From: a virus
Virus record (IMG/VR): IMGVR_UViG_3300021478_000016
Span: 1 to 64,000 of that record
DNA length: 64,000 bases
Direction: 5' to 3' (one strand)
The notes under the pieces were generated by a model, which saw only the letters and a program-made list of their open reading frames with translations, was not told the origin of the DNA and made no database searches. The position numbers and the translations under genes are program-made. Positions within the stretch are counted from its first letter, which is position 1, and every line of letters begins with the position of its first letter. This document shows positions 48,643 through 57,624 of this stretch, piece by piece.

Positions 48643-50033
48643 GAGACGTTCTTCAATTGCTCCTTCAGCACCTTGTCGTTGTCCTTCGAGGTGACCGGCG
48701 TCCGGATCGGCTTGGGGCCGTCCTTCTGCTTCTTCTTTTCCTCGTCGTCATCCGCGTCCTTGGCCTTCGCCTTGGCGACCTCCTTGTCGGTCATCGCCTC
48801 CTTGAAGGACATGTCCGTGTAGGGGATGCCGCCGATGCGGATGCCGTTGAGCTGGAACTCGCGCGAACCGGCAAGAACCAGAGCGACGGTTGGAGGTGAG
48901 CCCTTCTCGTTGATGCTGCGGATGGCACAAGTCGCGTCCTGACCGATGGCGTCGGAGTACGCGATCTCGTCCAGCTCAGCGTCCCCGTTCTTCGACGCCT
49001 GCCTGTTGGCCTGCATCGTTGCGATGATGGGGATGTGCGTGTCCAGAACGGTCTGACGAGCGGCACGTGATATCTGCATCACACGCTCGTGGTCTTTGCC
49101 GATCTTGCGGTCGGCAGACATGAGGTACAGACCGTCGATGAAGACGGCGTCCGGCTTGTACTTCTCGATCTTGCCTCGGAGCCACATCATGTTGTCCTGC
49201 CCCGCAGGCGCGTCGCGCCCAGAGACAGCGATGATGTTGTGCCGGCCACTCGTTGCTTGCGCCCGTGCACGAATCGCCTGAGCGGCGTAGATGAAGTTCG
49301 CACGATGCTCGGGAGAGAGCTTGCCCAGGCGGTACTCATCGTACGGCAACATCGCGATGGCCGCGGTGACACGACGGTAGATCTGCCAGGTCGGCATCTC
49401 CTTCGTGTAGACCATCACGCACTTGTCTTGGTTGTAGGTCGACGCGATGAAGTCACCCAAGACGAAGGTCTTCTTCGACTTTGGCCTGCCGTAGATGACG
49501 ATGTAGTCGTCGTCTTGTACGCCCCCTGTTGCTTCGTTCAACGGTTCCCACGGCCAACGGAAGCAGCAGGTCAGCTCTCCGTTCTCGGCCATGACGTAGC
49601 GCCGCTCTTGTTCGTCGATGGCCGTCGAGAAGATGTCATCGTGTGACTTCATCCCGAGCGACCGGGTCATCATCAGCCGGTCCAGCAGTTGGGACACGGA
49701 TGTGATGGGATCGATGTCCACAGACTCGTTGGCCTCGGCCATGGCCTCACGCGTCTCGAGGATGATGCGTTGCTTGCGCACCTCCGCACAGAGCGCGTCG
49801 AGTGTCATGGACGCATCGTCGCAGAACTCGAATGTGGGGTACTGGGACCTAAAAGACTCGGTGCCCGGTACTGCCCCACTCGTATCGGATGCCTTCCAGT
49901 ATCCGATCAAGTGGGTGAACAACCCTCGACCCTCCGTGGTCCGAAAGTCATCCTCCTGCATCCCCCATTCGAGCACGTCTGCGAGCTGTCCAGTACGAAT
50001 GATCCTACTGAGTAGCTGCATCTCCACGTGCAT
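48639..50033 (-). CDS. DnaB-like replicative helicase
   Basis: 464 residues from ATG 50033 (GGGAG 6 nt upstream); the longer ORF start at 50135 lies in a terminator hairpin. N-terminal helical domain, linker, then a RecA-fold helicase: TGGVQDDDYIVIYGRPKSKK, with a P-loop GRPKSKKT in which the usual Gly before Lys is Lys; KCVMVYTKEMP; the Walker B-like PDAVFIDGLYLMSA; and a final IIATMQANRQ. The hexamer would unwind DNA 5'-3' and couple with the primase. The C-terminal tail is Lys/Asp/Glu-rich. Confidence 0.85.
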   Translation of the reverse strand: MHVEMQLLSRIIRTGQLADVLEWGMQEDDFRTTEGRGLFTHLIGYWKASDTSGAVPGTESFRSQYPTFEFCDDASMTLDALCAEVRKQRIILETREAMAEANESVDIDPITSVSQLLDRLMMTRSLGMKSHDDIFSTAIDEQERRYVMAENGELTCCFRWPWEPLNEATGGVQDDDYIVIYGRPKSKKTFVLGDFIASTYNQDKCVMVYTKEMPTWQIYRRVTAAIAMLPYDEYRLGKLSPEHRANFIYAAQAIRARAQATSGRHNIIAVSGRDAPAGQDNMMWLRGKIEKYKPDAVFIDGLYLMSADRKIGKDHERVMQISRAARQTVLDTHIPIIATMQANRQASKNGDAELDEIAYSDAIGQDATCAIRSINEKGSPPTVALVLAGSREFQLNGIRIGGIPYTDMSFKEAMTDKEVAKAKAKDADDDEEKKKQKDGPKPIRTPVTSKDNDKVLKEQLKNVS

Positions 50034-50283
50034 GGGTACTCCCTTTCCTCCAGTGCTACTTCCCCGGGCGATCCTTATACCTCTCCAGGGGCGTGACTCT
50101 GCCTCCAAACGAAAGAGGGGCAACCTCAAGCACAAGAGGTCGCCCCTCCAACATCCGGGGGTACTACGTATAGTGGCCCGTCGTCAGGTTGCGTGCGCGA
50201 AGCCTTCCTCCCTGGTTGCGCACGTCCATGGCGGACCGTTGACGATGAACGAGCCCCCCGCCCCTGTCAATGTGTCCGGGTGT
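50034..50283. other. 250-nt non-coding region upstream of the DnaB-like gene
   Basis: No coding frame on either strand. It contains a strong hairpin at 50116-50149 and, on the minus strand, a TTGACA at 50270-50265 without a convincing -10 box, plus TATACG at 50172-50167 without a -35 box. This is the longest gap in the replication block and is the best candidate in it for a promoter or origin-like site. Confidence 0.5.
50111..50149 (-). terminator. Terminator or attenuator hairpin before the helicase gene
   Basis: GAGGGGC (50116-50122) pairs with GCCCCTC (50143-50149) and ACCTC (50124-50128) with GAGGT (50137-50141) around an 8-nt loop, with one A/C mismatch. The minus-strand 3' side is TTTCGTTT. 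It ends the upstream transcripts or attenuates entry into the helicase-primase operon. Confidence 0.78.
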
Positions 50284-50631
50284 TCACACCTGCTGGGCGT
50301 CTTCTTCGCCAGTCCCGAGGTGTTCCCCCAGGCCGCCGACAGAAGCCCCGGTAGGGGACGCCGTTGAGACCGTGTCTCCTGCCACCTCGAGAGCGCTTCC
50401 TGTGAAGTGCAGTCGAGCGAGGTCCCTTTCCATGGAGGCTCTGAGCGTGTTCATCGCTTCCATGGTTTCTTTTGACCAGATCGGCCCCTCACCGGTCGTC
50501 CAGCCATGCGTGTGACCACTCTTGCTATCCACGAAGGCAGCCTTCACCTTCAGTGACCCCCCCACTACGTGAAAGGCGAAGGTGCCTTCGTGAACAGCGA
50601 TCCCGTCGAACTTCGGAGTTCCGGCTTGCAT
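50284..50631 (-). CDS. Hypothetical protein, 115 aa
   Basis: Start at ATG 50631, which follows the upstream stop by 1 nt (TGACATG); a GTG/ATG further upstream would overlap that gene. The N-terminal half is beta-rich (FDGIAVHEGTFAFHVVGGSL), the centre has a helix (SKETMEAMNTLRASMERDL), and the C-terminus is Gly/Ser/Thr-rich. Last gene of the right-hand repair cluster. Unrecognised. Confidence 0.55.
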   Translation of the reverse strand: MQAGTPKFDGIAVHEGTFAFHVVGGSLKVKAAFVDSKSGHTHGWTTGEGPIWSKETMEAMNTLRASMERDLARLHFTGSALEVAGDTVSTASPTGASVGGLGEHLGTGEEDAQQV

Positions 50632-50632
50632 G

Positions 50633-50956
50633 TCAGCCCGTAGTATAGCCAGAGGCAATCGAAGCGAGGGTCTTGTCCTTCTCCGGGATGGCGTGGCTCA
50701 GACCATCCTTCGTCAGCTCGAGCGACTTGAAGAAGGCCTGCTTGCCCGCCTCGTTGATGGTGGCCTCGTCCTGGTTGCACGTGATGCGCACGACGCTGGA
50801 GACCTTCACTGCACCGTAGTCGAGACCGAACTGCGTGCTCATCTCGACCTGGGCCAAACCGTTGCCCAGGAGATTCTCGAAGCTGTCCATGTAGCCCTCT
50901 TCTTCGTGGTACGTGCCGTCGGTTCTGCTGACCCTTCTCCACCAGCGCGCGTTCAC
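50633..50956 (-). CDS. Hypothetical protein, 107 aa
   Basis: Overlaps the upstream gene by 4 nt. An internal ATG (MDSFENLLGNGLAQVEMSTQ) is an alternative start. The conserved-looking core continues FGLDYGAVKVSSVVRITCNQ, a beta hairpin followed by helix INEAGKQAFFKSLEL. The protein looks like a compact single-domain factor. No family recognised. Confidence 0.55.
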   Translation of the reverse strand: MNARWWRRVSRTDGTYHEEEGYMDSFENLLGNGLAQVEMSTQFGLDYGAVKVSSVVRITCNQDEATINEAGKQAFFKSLELTKDGLSHAIPEKDKTLASIASGYTTG

Positions 50957-51387
50957 GGCAGCAGGTAGGGGTCCGGCTTCTTGTAGCGTAGCTCGAGGCG
51001 GATGCAGGCCTTCGAAACCTCTGCGGGGATCATGCCCGATTCGTGGTAGGCGAGCACGCGTGTACGGTCGACCTTGTAATCGATGACCTTCTCCGTGTAG
51101 CCGCCGAGGTTCAGGAACTGCTCCTCGCCGAGCTCCTCGAAGAGCTTCTCCGCGTTGATCTTGGTGGACTCGCTGAGCTTGACGAAGGGCCCGCAGGTCA
51201 CGCCCATGTTGCGCACGCGTTGCTCGGCTGAGATGAGAAGCTCGTTGCGTTGAATCGCGAGCTTGGAGAACTTCTCGTAGAACTCCGGGTTGGAGGCGAT
51301 GAGCTCTCGCAGCTCTCGTTCGACGCTCAACAGCATCATGACTTCTTCGACACCGCTGGGGTCCACAGACACAGCCTTCTCAGTCAT
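50953..51387 (-). CDS. Hypothetical protein, 144 aa
   Basis: ATG 51387 has GGAGAGGAGG upstream and overlaps the end of the uracil-DNA glycosylase gene. The helical N-terminal half (ERELRELIASNPEFYEKFSK) is followed by NMGVTCGPFVKLSEST and a C-terminal region with KVDRTRVLAYHESGMIP. Its position in the repair cluster suggests a DNA-related role but there is no motif to prove it. Confidence 0.6.
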   Translation of the reverse strand: MTEKAVSVDPSGVEEVMMLLSVERELRELIASNPEFYEKFSKLAIQRNELLISAEQRVRNMGVTCGPFVKLSESTKINAEKLFEELGEEQFLNLGGYTEKVIDYKVDRTRVLAYHESGMIPAEVSKACIRLELRYKKPDPYLLP

Positions 51388-52255
51388 TGAACTCCTCCTC
51401 TCCAACTTCCAGTTCTGCGTGGTACTGATTCATCTCTTCCTCGGAGAGATCTTCCAGTTCTTTGCTCTCTTCCGACTTGGCTCCGACTTCGAGTTGATAG
51501 CGTTCGAAGATCTTGGCTGCCTTCTTGATGTCTGCAAAGAACTGGCGGAAGGGACTGGTCGGCCCCTTGTCGCTCAGCTTCCTGTCGACATAGGCCGGAT
51601 GCAGCGTAGGGATGAGCAGATAGCGGACCTCGTTCTGCTCGACCGGTGCCACCATCTGGCCATGTGCCTTGCGCAGCCAGATCCCCTTCTTCTCGGTCAT
51701 CTTCGCTCGGGAAGTGACTCCGGGGATAGTGATCTCTCTCTCCCTGCCTCTCTCTGTGGTGATGGTGACCGAGCCACCAGTCAGAGCCTCGGCAGCCTTG
51801 CCGCCTAGACTCACGATGATGACCGGGTCCACCAGGTAGATCTCCTCGTAGAGGCGAGGCAGGCACTCCTTGATGTGCAGGGGGGACGGAGGTTCGTCCT
51901 TGTAGACGATCTCCGGAAGCTTCGTGCGTCGGTTGTTCCGCATCATGGGGGTGTTCGTGTTCTGGTCGATGAGAGGGGAGCACGAACGACACGCCACCAC
52001 GTTCGTGATGTACGCGTCGTTGATGCCAAGCTTCTCCATGACCCCGCGAAGGATCTTGCCCGACCGCCCTACGAAGGGGCGACCCTCCCTCTCCTCGTTC
52101 TTGCCAGGCCCTTCGCCAACGAAGAGGATGCTGCGAGTCACACCCTCTCCGAAGACGAAGTGCCCGTTCACGTCGCTCCGGCGCTTCCCAAGCTCGCACC
52201 GGACGCAGTCCTGCCACGCATCGCGCAGGACGTTCAGCCGCCTGACTTCGTCCAT
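51380..52255 (-). CDS. Family 4/5-type uracil-DNA glycosylase with Fe-S cluster
   Basis: 291 residues. C17 and C20 (DCVRCELGKRRS) plus later Cys near ACRSCSP and KECLPRLY fit the 4Fe-4S ligands. Motif 1 is ILFVGEGPGKNEEREGRPFV, followed by GRSGKIL; motif 2 is LIPTLHPAYV. The overall layout is that of family 4 uracil-DNA glycosylases, with extra insertions of about 80 residues in the middle. The enzyme excises uracil arising from deamination, or could prevent host-defence use of uracil DNA. The C-terminal 40 residues are acidic. Confidence 0.85.
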   Translation of the reverse strand: MDEVRRLNVLRDAWQDCVRCELGKRRSDVNGHFVFGEGVTRSILFVGEGPGKNEEREGRPFVGRSGKILRGVMEKLGINDAYITNVVACRSCSPLIDQNTNTPMMRNNRRTKLPEIVYKDEPPSPLHIKECLPRLYEEIYLVDPVIIVSLGGKAAEALTGGSVTITTERGREREITIPGVTSRAKMTEKKGIWLRKAHGQMVAPVEQNEVRYLLIPTLHPAYVDRKLSDKGPTSPFRQFFADIKKAAKIFERYQLEVGAKSEESKELEDLSEEEMNQYHAELEVGEEEFND

Positions 52256-52876
52256 CTATCTCCTGAAGGGAACGCCCGGACCTCCGAACCCAGCCCTCTT
52301 CATCGCCGCAGCCTCCATGGCGTGCTGGTGGGGCGAGACGATGCGCGGACCGGCCGGCACAGATCCCTGGGGCTCGTCACGCTGCACCACCGTGGTGCTC
52401 CGCGTGACGATGATGCCGTTGCTCACGAGCCCCTTATGCATCTCCTTGTCTGGTCCTTGCAGGTCCTCGAAGAACACGAACCTCGGAGCATACATGTAGT
52501 GCGGTACGCCCTGGCCGGTCATCTCGATGGGAAGGATCATCGGATGCTTGCTGAAGTCACCCTCCACTTCGGGGTTCGGCTTGAGCGCGATGAGGTACTC
52601 CCAGACCGGATTGAGCTCGATGTAGGCCGGCATGCTCATGAGAACGTGGTACTTGTCCGTCGGCTGGACGAAGTTCCCCTTGTCGACGATCTTGCTCACC
52701 CGGCCGATGTAGCGAAGGTTCCCGTCCGAAGCGGAGACCCAGACCCCTTCGCTCAGCAGCTTGTCCGCCTCTGCGGAGAGCTCTGTGCGGATGCGCTGGA
52801 TCTCGTCCTGCCGTCTCTGCACCTCGTTCTGCATGTGCTCGAGTTCCTTCTGCTCTTCTTCGTGGCTCTTGCTCAT
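52256..52876 (-). CDS. Hypothetical protein with N-terminal coiled coil, 206 aa
   Basis: The first 45 residues form a highly charged coiled coil (EEEQKELEHMQNEVQRRQDE). A beta-rich domain follows (VWVSASDGNLRYIGRVSKIV, YIELNPVWEYLIALKPNPE), and the C-terminus is a flexible segment ending GFGGPGVPFRR. It overlaps the helicase upstream (ATGA) and abuts the glycosylase, so it is probably a repair or replication partner. Unrecognised. Confidence 0.55.
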   Translation of the reverse strand: MSKSHEEEQKELEHMQNEVQRRQDEIQRIRTELSAEADKLLSEGVWVSASDGNLRYIGRVSKIVDKGNFVQPTDKYHVLMSMPAYIELNPVWEYLIALKPNPEVEGDFSKHPMILPIEMTGQGVPHYMYAPRFVFFEDLQGPDKEMHKGLVSNGIIVTRSTTVVQRDEPQGSVPAGPRIVSPHQHAMEAAAMKRAGFGGPGVPFRR

Positions 52877-54588
52877 CGGAATCTCCTCGCGTCATCGGGA
52901 TAGTTCGAGAACTCGTAGGTGTACGGCCCTCCATCTTCGAGGGGCCACTTTCGAAGATGGTGCCGGATCTTCTTGCACATCTCGATGATGACCTTGATGT
53001 TGTCCTCGAAGATGTGGAAGAGAGGGCTCTGCTTGTGTTGCTTGTGCCTCAGGGCACGGCCCATGATCTGCTGAACCGCGCCCTTGGAGCTCGTCGGTTC
53101 GCAGAGCATTACTGTATCGATGGAGGGCTCGTCCAGGCCTTCCTTGCCGTACTTCATGATGGCGAAGGTGACGGCACGCTCTTGAAGCAGACGAGTTCGT
53201 TCTGCCGTCGACACCTTGTGGATCATGAGCCCGGCATCGCTAGGCATCTCCAAAAGCTTAGTCCGGTAATCCTTCTGCTCTTTGTGGATGATCTTCAGCA
53301 TGCGCTTGGCAGTGTCATGCCCGGCGATGGCGAGCTCGAGGTCTTCGATCTTCTGCATCACCTCCAGGGTGGTAGCCTTCGAGAGCCTTCCGCCCTGAAG
53401 AAGCAGGCGGTTCACTTCGAGGCTCTTCTCCATCATGTCGCGGTCATCCGACTCGATGAAGAGCGGAGGGGCCTCTCCTGGGAGAAGGGGAGGAAGGGGG
53501 ATGTCCGTGTAGAGCGACTGGGCTCCGTTCCAGATGGCGAGCAAGTTGACCAGCTCGTCCACGGACTTCGAGAGCACAAGGACCTTGCGTCCCTCGCGAT
53601 GATACTGACGGACCTTGGTGATGATCGTCTGAAGGCGGTCCACCCAACGGCCGAACCAGACTGAGAGCATGCTGAGGTGCACGTCCCCTGACAGGGTGCA
53701 TGTGCCGGCCACCACTTTTGGGTCGGACATGTCGAGTTCGAACCCTGTCCACTCGAAGATGATACGAGGCACCAGGTCTTGCTTCAGGTTCCGGTAGAAC
53801 GACTGGCCGAAGTGGAACTCGTGGATGACGTGAAGTCCGTCATCACGCTTCGGAGTCGCCGTCAACCCGTAGCGACGCTCGTAGATCAAGTCAGCGCTAC
53901 GAGAGAAGGTGGGAGCGTTGACGTGGTGAGCCTCGTCGTAGAAGCCGACGCCGAACCAACGGCGGAAGCTCTCCGGCAGCTCGTGTGACTTCATCGCCAG
54001 TGTCTGATAGGTGGCTAGAACAATGGATCGACCTTCCCAGTCGAACTCCCCATCGCCGACCTGTCCCACGCCTCCAGGGACTTCGAGGAAACGCTCGATG
54101 GCGCGTAGCCACTGAGATAGCAGTTGCATGTTGTCGACGACGACGAGGGTTGGGACCTGGAGATGGGCGATCGCCTCGAGAGCGATGACTGTCTTACCCT
54201 TGCCGCAAGCGAGCTCCAAGATGCCGCTGCGGCTGCTGAGTAGTGCTGCGAGAGCATCTCGCTGCACAGTCTCTCCAGTAGGGACGAGAACGTCGTTCAT
54301 CTCCTTGTGGTCCAGCAAGATGCGGCTCTTGATATTCGTCTTCTTGTAGCGACGTGGTCGACAATCGACGACGTCGAAGCCGAACTGCCCCTTCTTCCAG
54401 AACTCTCGGGGCACCACGAGGTGATTCAGCTCCTCCCGATAGAGAGGCAGCTCCGCCATCTCGCGGTCCTTGCCTTCGAGATAGGTGAACGTGAGGGCCT
54501 TCTTCACGCCCTCCACGTTCACCATGCTCTTGGGGACCCAGAGGTTGTCCGTCAGGTAGCCCTTGCTGGGGTCCGTTCCGATCTGCAT
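52873..54588 (-). CDS. SF2 DNA helicase, XPB/UvsW-like
   Basis: 571 residues. After a 110-residue N-domain come Q-like ETVQRDALAALLSSR, Walker A ACGKGKT (127-133), motif Ia VVDNMQLLSQWL, motif II YDEAHH (D218-H221), motif III LTATP (242-246), motif IV-V region VLVLSKSVDELVNLLAI and VMLCEPTSSKGAVQQ, and motif VI QIMGRALRHK. About 90 extra residues lie between the two RecA lobes. UvsW-type helicases unwind branched DNA and control recombination-dependent replication; nucleotide-excision-type roles are possible. First long gene of the minus-strand block. Confidence 0.86.
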   Translation of the reverse strand: MQIGTDPSKGYLTDNLWVPKSMVNVEGVKKALTFTYLEGKDREMAELPLYREELNHLVVPREFWKKGQFGFDVVDCRPRRYKKTNIKSRILLDHKEMNDVLVPTGETVQRDALAALLSSRSGILELACGKGKTVIALEAIAHLQVPTLVVVDNMQLLSQWLRAIERFLEVPGGVGQVGDGEFDWEGRSIVLATYQTLAMKSHELPESFRRWFGVGFYDEAHHVNAPTFSRSADLIYERRYGLTATPKRDDGLHVIHEFHFGQSFYRNLKQDLVPRIIFEWTGFELDMSDPKVVAGTCTLSGDVHLSMLSVWFGRWVDRLQTIITKVRQYHREGRKVLVLSKSVDELVNLLAIWNGAQSLYTDIPLPPLLPGEAPPLFIESDDRDMMEKSLEVNRLLLQGGRLSKATTLEVMQKIEDLELAIAGHDTAKRMLKIIHKEQKDYRTKLLEMPSDAGLMIHKVSTAERTRLLQERAVTFAIMKYGKEGLDEPSIDTVMLCEPTSSKGAVQQIMGRALRHKQHKQSPLFHIFEDNIKVIIEMCKKIRHHLRKWPLEDGGPYTYEFSNYPDDARRFR

Positions 54589-54789
54589 CTACCCTGACTC
54601 CGTTTGCAGCTCGTCGAGCCGCGCTTTGCAGGCCTTGATGATTGCTTGGTGCTTCTTGATCTTGGCGGTCAAGTCCTTGACCTCCTCCGCCAGATGCTCC
54701 GCACACCGGTTGCTTCGAAGAACTCGAGTCCCGCAGTCGACGAAGTCCGTGTGGTCCGGGACTCGTACCGTGCATCCCTCTTTGCTCAT
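54589..54789 (-). CDS. Small Cys/coiled-coil hypothetical protein, 66 aa
   Basis: The first half has four Cys (EGCTVRVP, DFVDCGTR, SNRCAEH) that could bind zinc, and the second half is a coiled coil (LAEEVKDLTAKIKKHQAIIK). It is packed between the helicase gene and the next gene with 0-4 nt spacing. Function unknown. Confidence 0.5.
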   Translation of the reverse strand: MSKEGCTVRVPDHTDFVDCGTRVLRSNRCAEHLAEEVKDLTAKIKKHQAIIKACKARLDELQTESG

Positions 54790-55334
54790 TGCGGCTTCCT
54801 GATGAAGGGGACGGTATCGAAGAAGTGCGCGAGGGAGTGGCCGGCGGCTTTGAGCATGCCGCGCGTGACTTCTCTGGCGAGCGGAGCCCAGTACGACTCA
54901 CCCTCTTGACGATGCTCGGACTCGGACAAGTATGACGGCATGTGATGCGAGACTGGCATCATCTCGATAGGGCGGATCTGCATCGGCGCGTGCGGGTACT
55001 GATACGACACCTGCCCTTGCGGCGCCATCACCGTAGGCGTTGAAAGTTGGGTCGGTCGACCCGGGACGAATCCATGTTGCTGGTACGGTACTGCTGGCTG
55101 AGGCATCCCGTAGGGCGGTCGGATGATCGATTGCGGTGGGATGAGTACCGGACGCTCGTTTGCCTTCTTCAGCGCGACTCTCGACCGGCACATGTCGAAC
55201 AGCTCGCACTTGGCTCGGACCTTACTGCCGCCGTTCGGGCTGACGTAGCCGGGATCGTAGCCGCCCTTGCATTCGATTGCGTTCGCATCCCAGAGCTGGC
55301 CGAAGCACTCCGGCGCTCCATTCGGTATGGTCAT
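54786..55334 (-). CDS. Cys-containing hypothetical protein, 182 aa
   Basis: ATG 55334 has AAGGAGAG upstream; the longer frame to 55520 covers the oppositely oriented gene and is rejected. The N-terminal 55 residues (CFGQLWDANAIECKGGYDPG, then KCELFDMCRS) form a four-Cys module seen in phage hypothetical proteins. A long Pro/Gln/Tyr-rich disordered linker follows, and the C-terminus is helical and amphipathic (VTRGMLKAAGHSLAHFFD). It is the first gene of the minus-strand block. Confidence 0.6.
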   Translation of the reverse strand: MTIPNGAPECFGQLWDANAIECKGGYDPGYVSPNGGSKVRAKCELFDMCRSRVALKKANERPVLIPPQSIIRPPYGMPQPAVPYQQHGFVPGRPTQLSTPTVMAPQGQVSYQYPHAPMQIRPIEMMPVSHHMPSYLSESEHRQEGESYWAPLAREVTRGMLKAAGHSLAHFFDTVPFIRKPQ

Positions 55335-55416
55335 GACTCTCCTTGGAGTAGGGGGGACCTCAGTGTTCTTTTTCCCGGGTTCCGTGGTACCTTGCAGGGA
55401 GGTTCTGGAGGACTGC
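55335..55416. promoter_or_regulatory. Divergent intergenic region between replication and capsid blocks
   Basis: 82 nt between divergently transcribed genes; it must hold or flank the start points of the minus-strand block and the plus-strand portal block. It contains a TTCTTTTTCCCGGG stretch but no clear -35/-10 pair on either strand. Confidence 0.45.
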
Positions 55417-55977
55417 ATGGAGAAGCTCAGCGGGCTCATTCTGGACCTGTACGATGATTCTCGCGGAGAGATCTTGAAAGGTCTCTTCCCCGACCAGGGA
55501 CAGATCCCCGACATCATCAAGCAGGCCCACTACCTCACGCAGAACGAGCGAGAAGCTCTACCGGACGACGTCTTCGCCCTCGTGCTGAGGGATCGAGACG
55601 TCGTCCTTCGCAAGTTCGCCTGCACCGATGCTGGTAACACGCTGGCTTCGATGCTCTACCTCATGAAGACGGCCTCGAAACTCCCACTGCCGGCGATCGA
55701 GCGTGCCCTCGAGAACCTGAAGGTCGCTTCGCGCTGGTACTGGAACACGGCCGAAGAGCTCGAGAAGTCGGCTGGCATCGGAGGTGCGATGCTCGGAGGG
55801 CTCGCCGGTCTGGGCAAGAACGTGGCTGGCTGGGCTGCGAAGAACCCGATGAAGGCCCTGACGACTGGCATGGGCGTCGCGAGCGGCATCGGCGCCGCGA
55901 AGCAGATCGGCTCGAACCTTCGAGGTGTGAGTGCGGCCGAACAAGCCGGTGGCGGTTTCGGCACTATCGTTCCGTGA
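55417..55977 (+). CDS. Putative capsid-associated protein, 186 aa
   Basis: ATG 55417 follows GGAGG; the ORF to 55267 runs into the divergent gene. The N-terminal half is helical and acidic (EKLSGLILDLYDDSRGEILK), the middle ends WYWNTAEELEKSAGIGGAML, and the C-terminus is a Gly/Ala-rich, mildly hydrophobic segment (GLAGLGKNVAGWAAKNPMKA) suggestive of membrane or internal virion association. First gene of the portal cluster. Role inferred from context. Confidence 0.55.
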   Translation: MEKLSGLILDLYDDSRGEILKGLFPDQGQIPDIIKQAHYLTQNEREALPDDVFALVLRDRDVVLRKFACTDAGNTLASMLYLMKTASKLPLPAIERALENLKVASRWYWNTAEELEKSAGIGGAMLGGLAGLGKNVAGWAAKNPMKALTTGMGVASGIGAAKQIGSNLRGVSAAEQAGGGFGTIVP

Positions 55978-55984
55978 GGAGACC

Positions 55985-56914
55985 ATGAGCAAGACCGCAG
56001 AGCTTTCGGGCACGCACACCATGCCGGCTGGTCAGGCTGTTCGGCCACAGCCGGAGACGAGCAAGATGGTGCTCAAGAAGACCGGGACCTTGAGCCCTCG
56101 AGTCGAAGGCAAGGACCATCACGGAGGGGAGAAGGGTGTCTGCCCCGAGGTCAACGAGACCACACCAGGCGAGCAGGCGAAGTCCTTGCCGCAGGCGAAG
56201 GTGATGAAGCCGCATGTGGACGTGAGCGGCTTCGACCCCCCCAAGATGGTCCAGGAGAAGAAGGCGCAGGTGACGGCTCTCGACGGGCGGTACCCGCTGG
56301 ACGACTACGCGCAGGTGAAGACTGCCTGCGAGTACTTCAACGAGTGGGATGGCTCCTTCTCTCCGGCAGATCGCCACGCCTACGCGGTCAACACGCTCAA
56401 GAGGGCCGAGGAGCTCGGCATCGAACCTTCGGAAGCCCTGCGCAAGCATGGTAGCGTGACCTACGCTCCGCTCGCCGAGGTGAAGGTCGCTCTCGAGGCG
56501 CGCAAGACCGTCGTGGACGAGACGCACCAGCAGGTCCTGGACAAGATCGCGGGCATCTACGGCACCGTCCAGCCGATGACGTTCGCCATGCTCCTCGAGG
56601 CCTTCGACAAGGAGGCGGGCATCAACCACCTCTACGAGAACGACGAGGTGCCCGACCCCTACTATTCGACGTTCGGCTTCACCAAGAGGGCGGAGTTCAG
56701 CGAGACCATCGGCAACATGACCGTCAGCGAGATGGATCTCGAGTACCTCGCCAACAAGCGACTCTCGCTGGTCAAGAACGTCTTCACCGAGCCGTTCGCG
56801 GAAGAGTTCCGCAAGAACCCGGTGGACATCTACAAGTCGATGCCCGTCGACCAGCGCAAGATCCTCGCGAACATGGCTCGCGAGCAGCGCGCCGGAGCTC
56901 CGGGTAGCGGCTGA
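55985..56914 (+). CDS. Putative capsid-associated / internal virion protein, 309 aa
   Basis: ATG 55985 lies 7 nt after the previous stop with GAGGAG upstream. The first 95 residues are Lys/Pro/Gly-rich and disordered. Residues about 100-215 form a helical domain (YAQVKTACEYFNEWDGSFSP, ADRHAYAVNTLKRAEELGI) of a type often found near phage portal genes, and the C-terminus has AFDKEAGINHLY and IGNMTVSEMDLEYLANKRL. It may be a scaffold, core or inner-head protein. No catalytic motif is seen. Confidence 0.55.
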   Translation: MSKTAELSGTHTMPAGQAVRPQPETSKMVLKKTGTLSPRVEGKDHHGGEKGVCPEVNETTPGEQAKSLPQAKVMKPHVDVSGFDPPKMVQEKKAQVTALDGRYPLDDYAQVKTACEYFNEWDGSFSPADRHAYAVNTLKRAEELGIEPSEALRKHGSVTYAPLAEVKVALEARKTVVDETHQQVLDKIAGIYGTVQPMTFAMLLEAFDKEAGINHLYENDEVPDPYYSTFGFTKRAEFSETIGNMTVSEMDLEYLANKRLSLVKNVFTEPFAEEFRKNPVDIYKSMPVDQRKILANMAREQRAGAPGSG

Positions 56915-57624
56915 TGGTCTCCGAGCTCGAGACGTCGGGCGGAGGCAAGGAGCACGGGACGTACGACGGCAACATCCCTGCTCCTCCAGCCGTCACGCTC
57001 AAGACGCTCTTCATCCATCCACTCACGCATCCGATTACGCTCGCGCTGACCGTGCTGAAGAAGTACGGGCCCGAGTGGCTCGAGTGGGAGCTCGAGACGT
57101 TGCACGACAGCATCCAGAAGGACTTCGGCAACGTCAGCGACTTGAACCTCTCGAAGTTGATGGCGATGAAGACGCTACACGTGGCGGACAGCCCGTGGCA
57201 GAAGTGGGAGATCTTCATCTGGTGCGCGATGCCGCTCAACGGCATCTTCCCGGACTTCGAGGTGATGCAGGTTCCGACGGTGGCGCAATGTGCTGTCGCA
57301 GTGGAGATCATGGACCACACGCGACGCGACGTCGTCTTCGGGGAAGAAGTCCGCAAGTACCTCGAGGTGGTGCACGAGCATGACGGCGTCTTCGTTCCGC
57401 AGACGCCTCTCGAGATGCTCGTCAAGATCTCCTCCGGCTGGCCCTCGGATGTGCACCCCAGCGAGATTCGAGCCCGCTGGTCGGACGTCCGTCGTACCTT
57501 CCAGCCCCCAACGGGCAACACCGGAGACGACGAGCAGCTCCGTCGGATGTTCTCCATCTTCGAGCACCTCGAGGAGAGCAGGAGTAGGATGAGAACTCAG
57601 ATACCTCTCATCCAGGACGCCTGA
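56914..57624 (+). CDS. Putative portal-adjacent structural protein, 236 aa
   Basis: Starts within TGATG of the previous stop. Largely helical protein with aromatic patches (LALTVLKKYGPEWLEWELET, SPWQKWEIFIWCAMPLNGI) and an acidic tail. It is coupled to the next gene (TGATG). Its place between two virion-type genes and the portal suggests a head or connector role. Unrecognised. Confidence 0.55.
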   Translation: MVSELETSGGGKEHGTYDGNIPAPPAVTLKTLFIHPLTHPITLALTVLKKYGPEWLEWELETLHDSIQKDFGNVSDLNLSKLMAMKTLHVADSPWQKWEIFIWCAMPLNGIFPDFEVMQVPTVAQCAVAVEIMDHTRRDVVFGEEVRKYLEVVHEHDGVFVPQTPLEMLVKISSGWPSDVHPSEIRARWSDVRRTFQPPTGNTGDDEQLRRMFSIFEHLEESRSRMRTQIPLIQDA

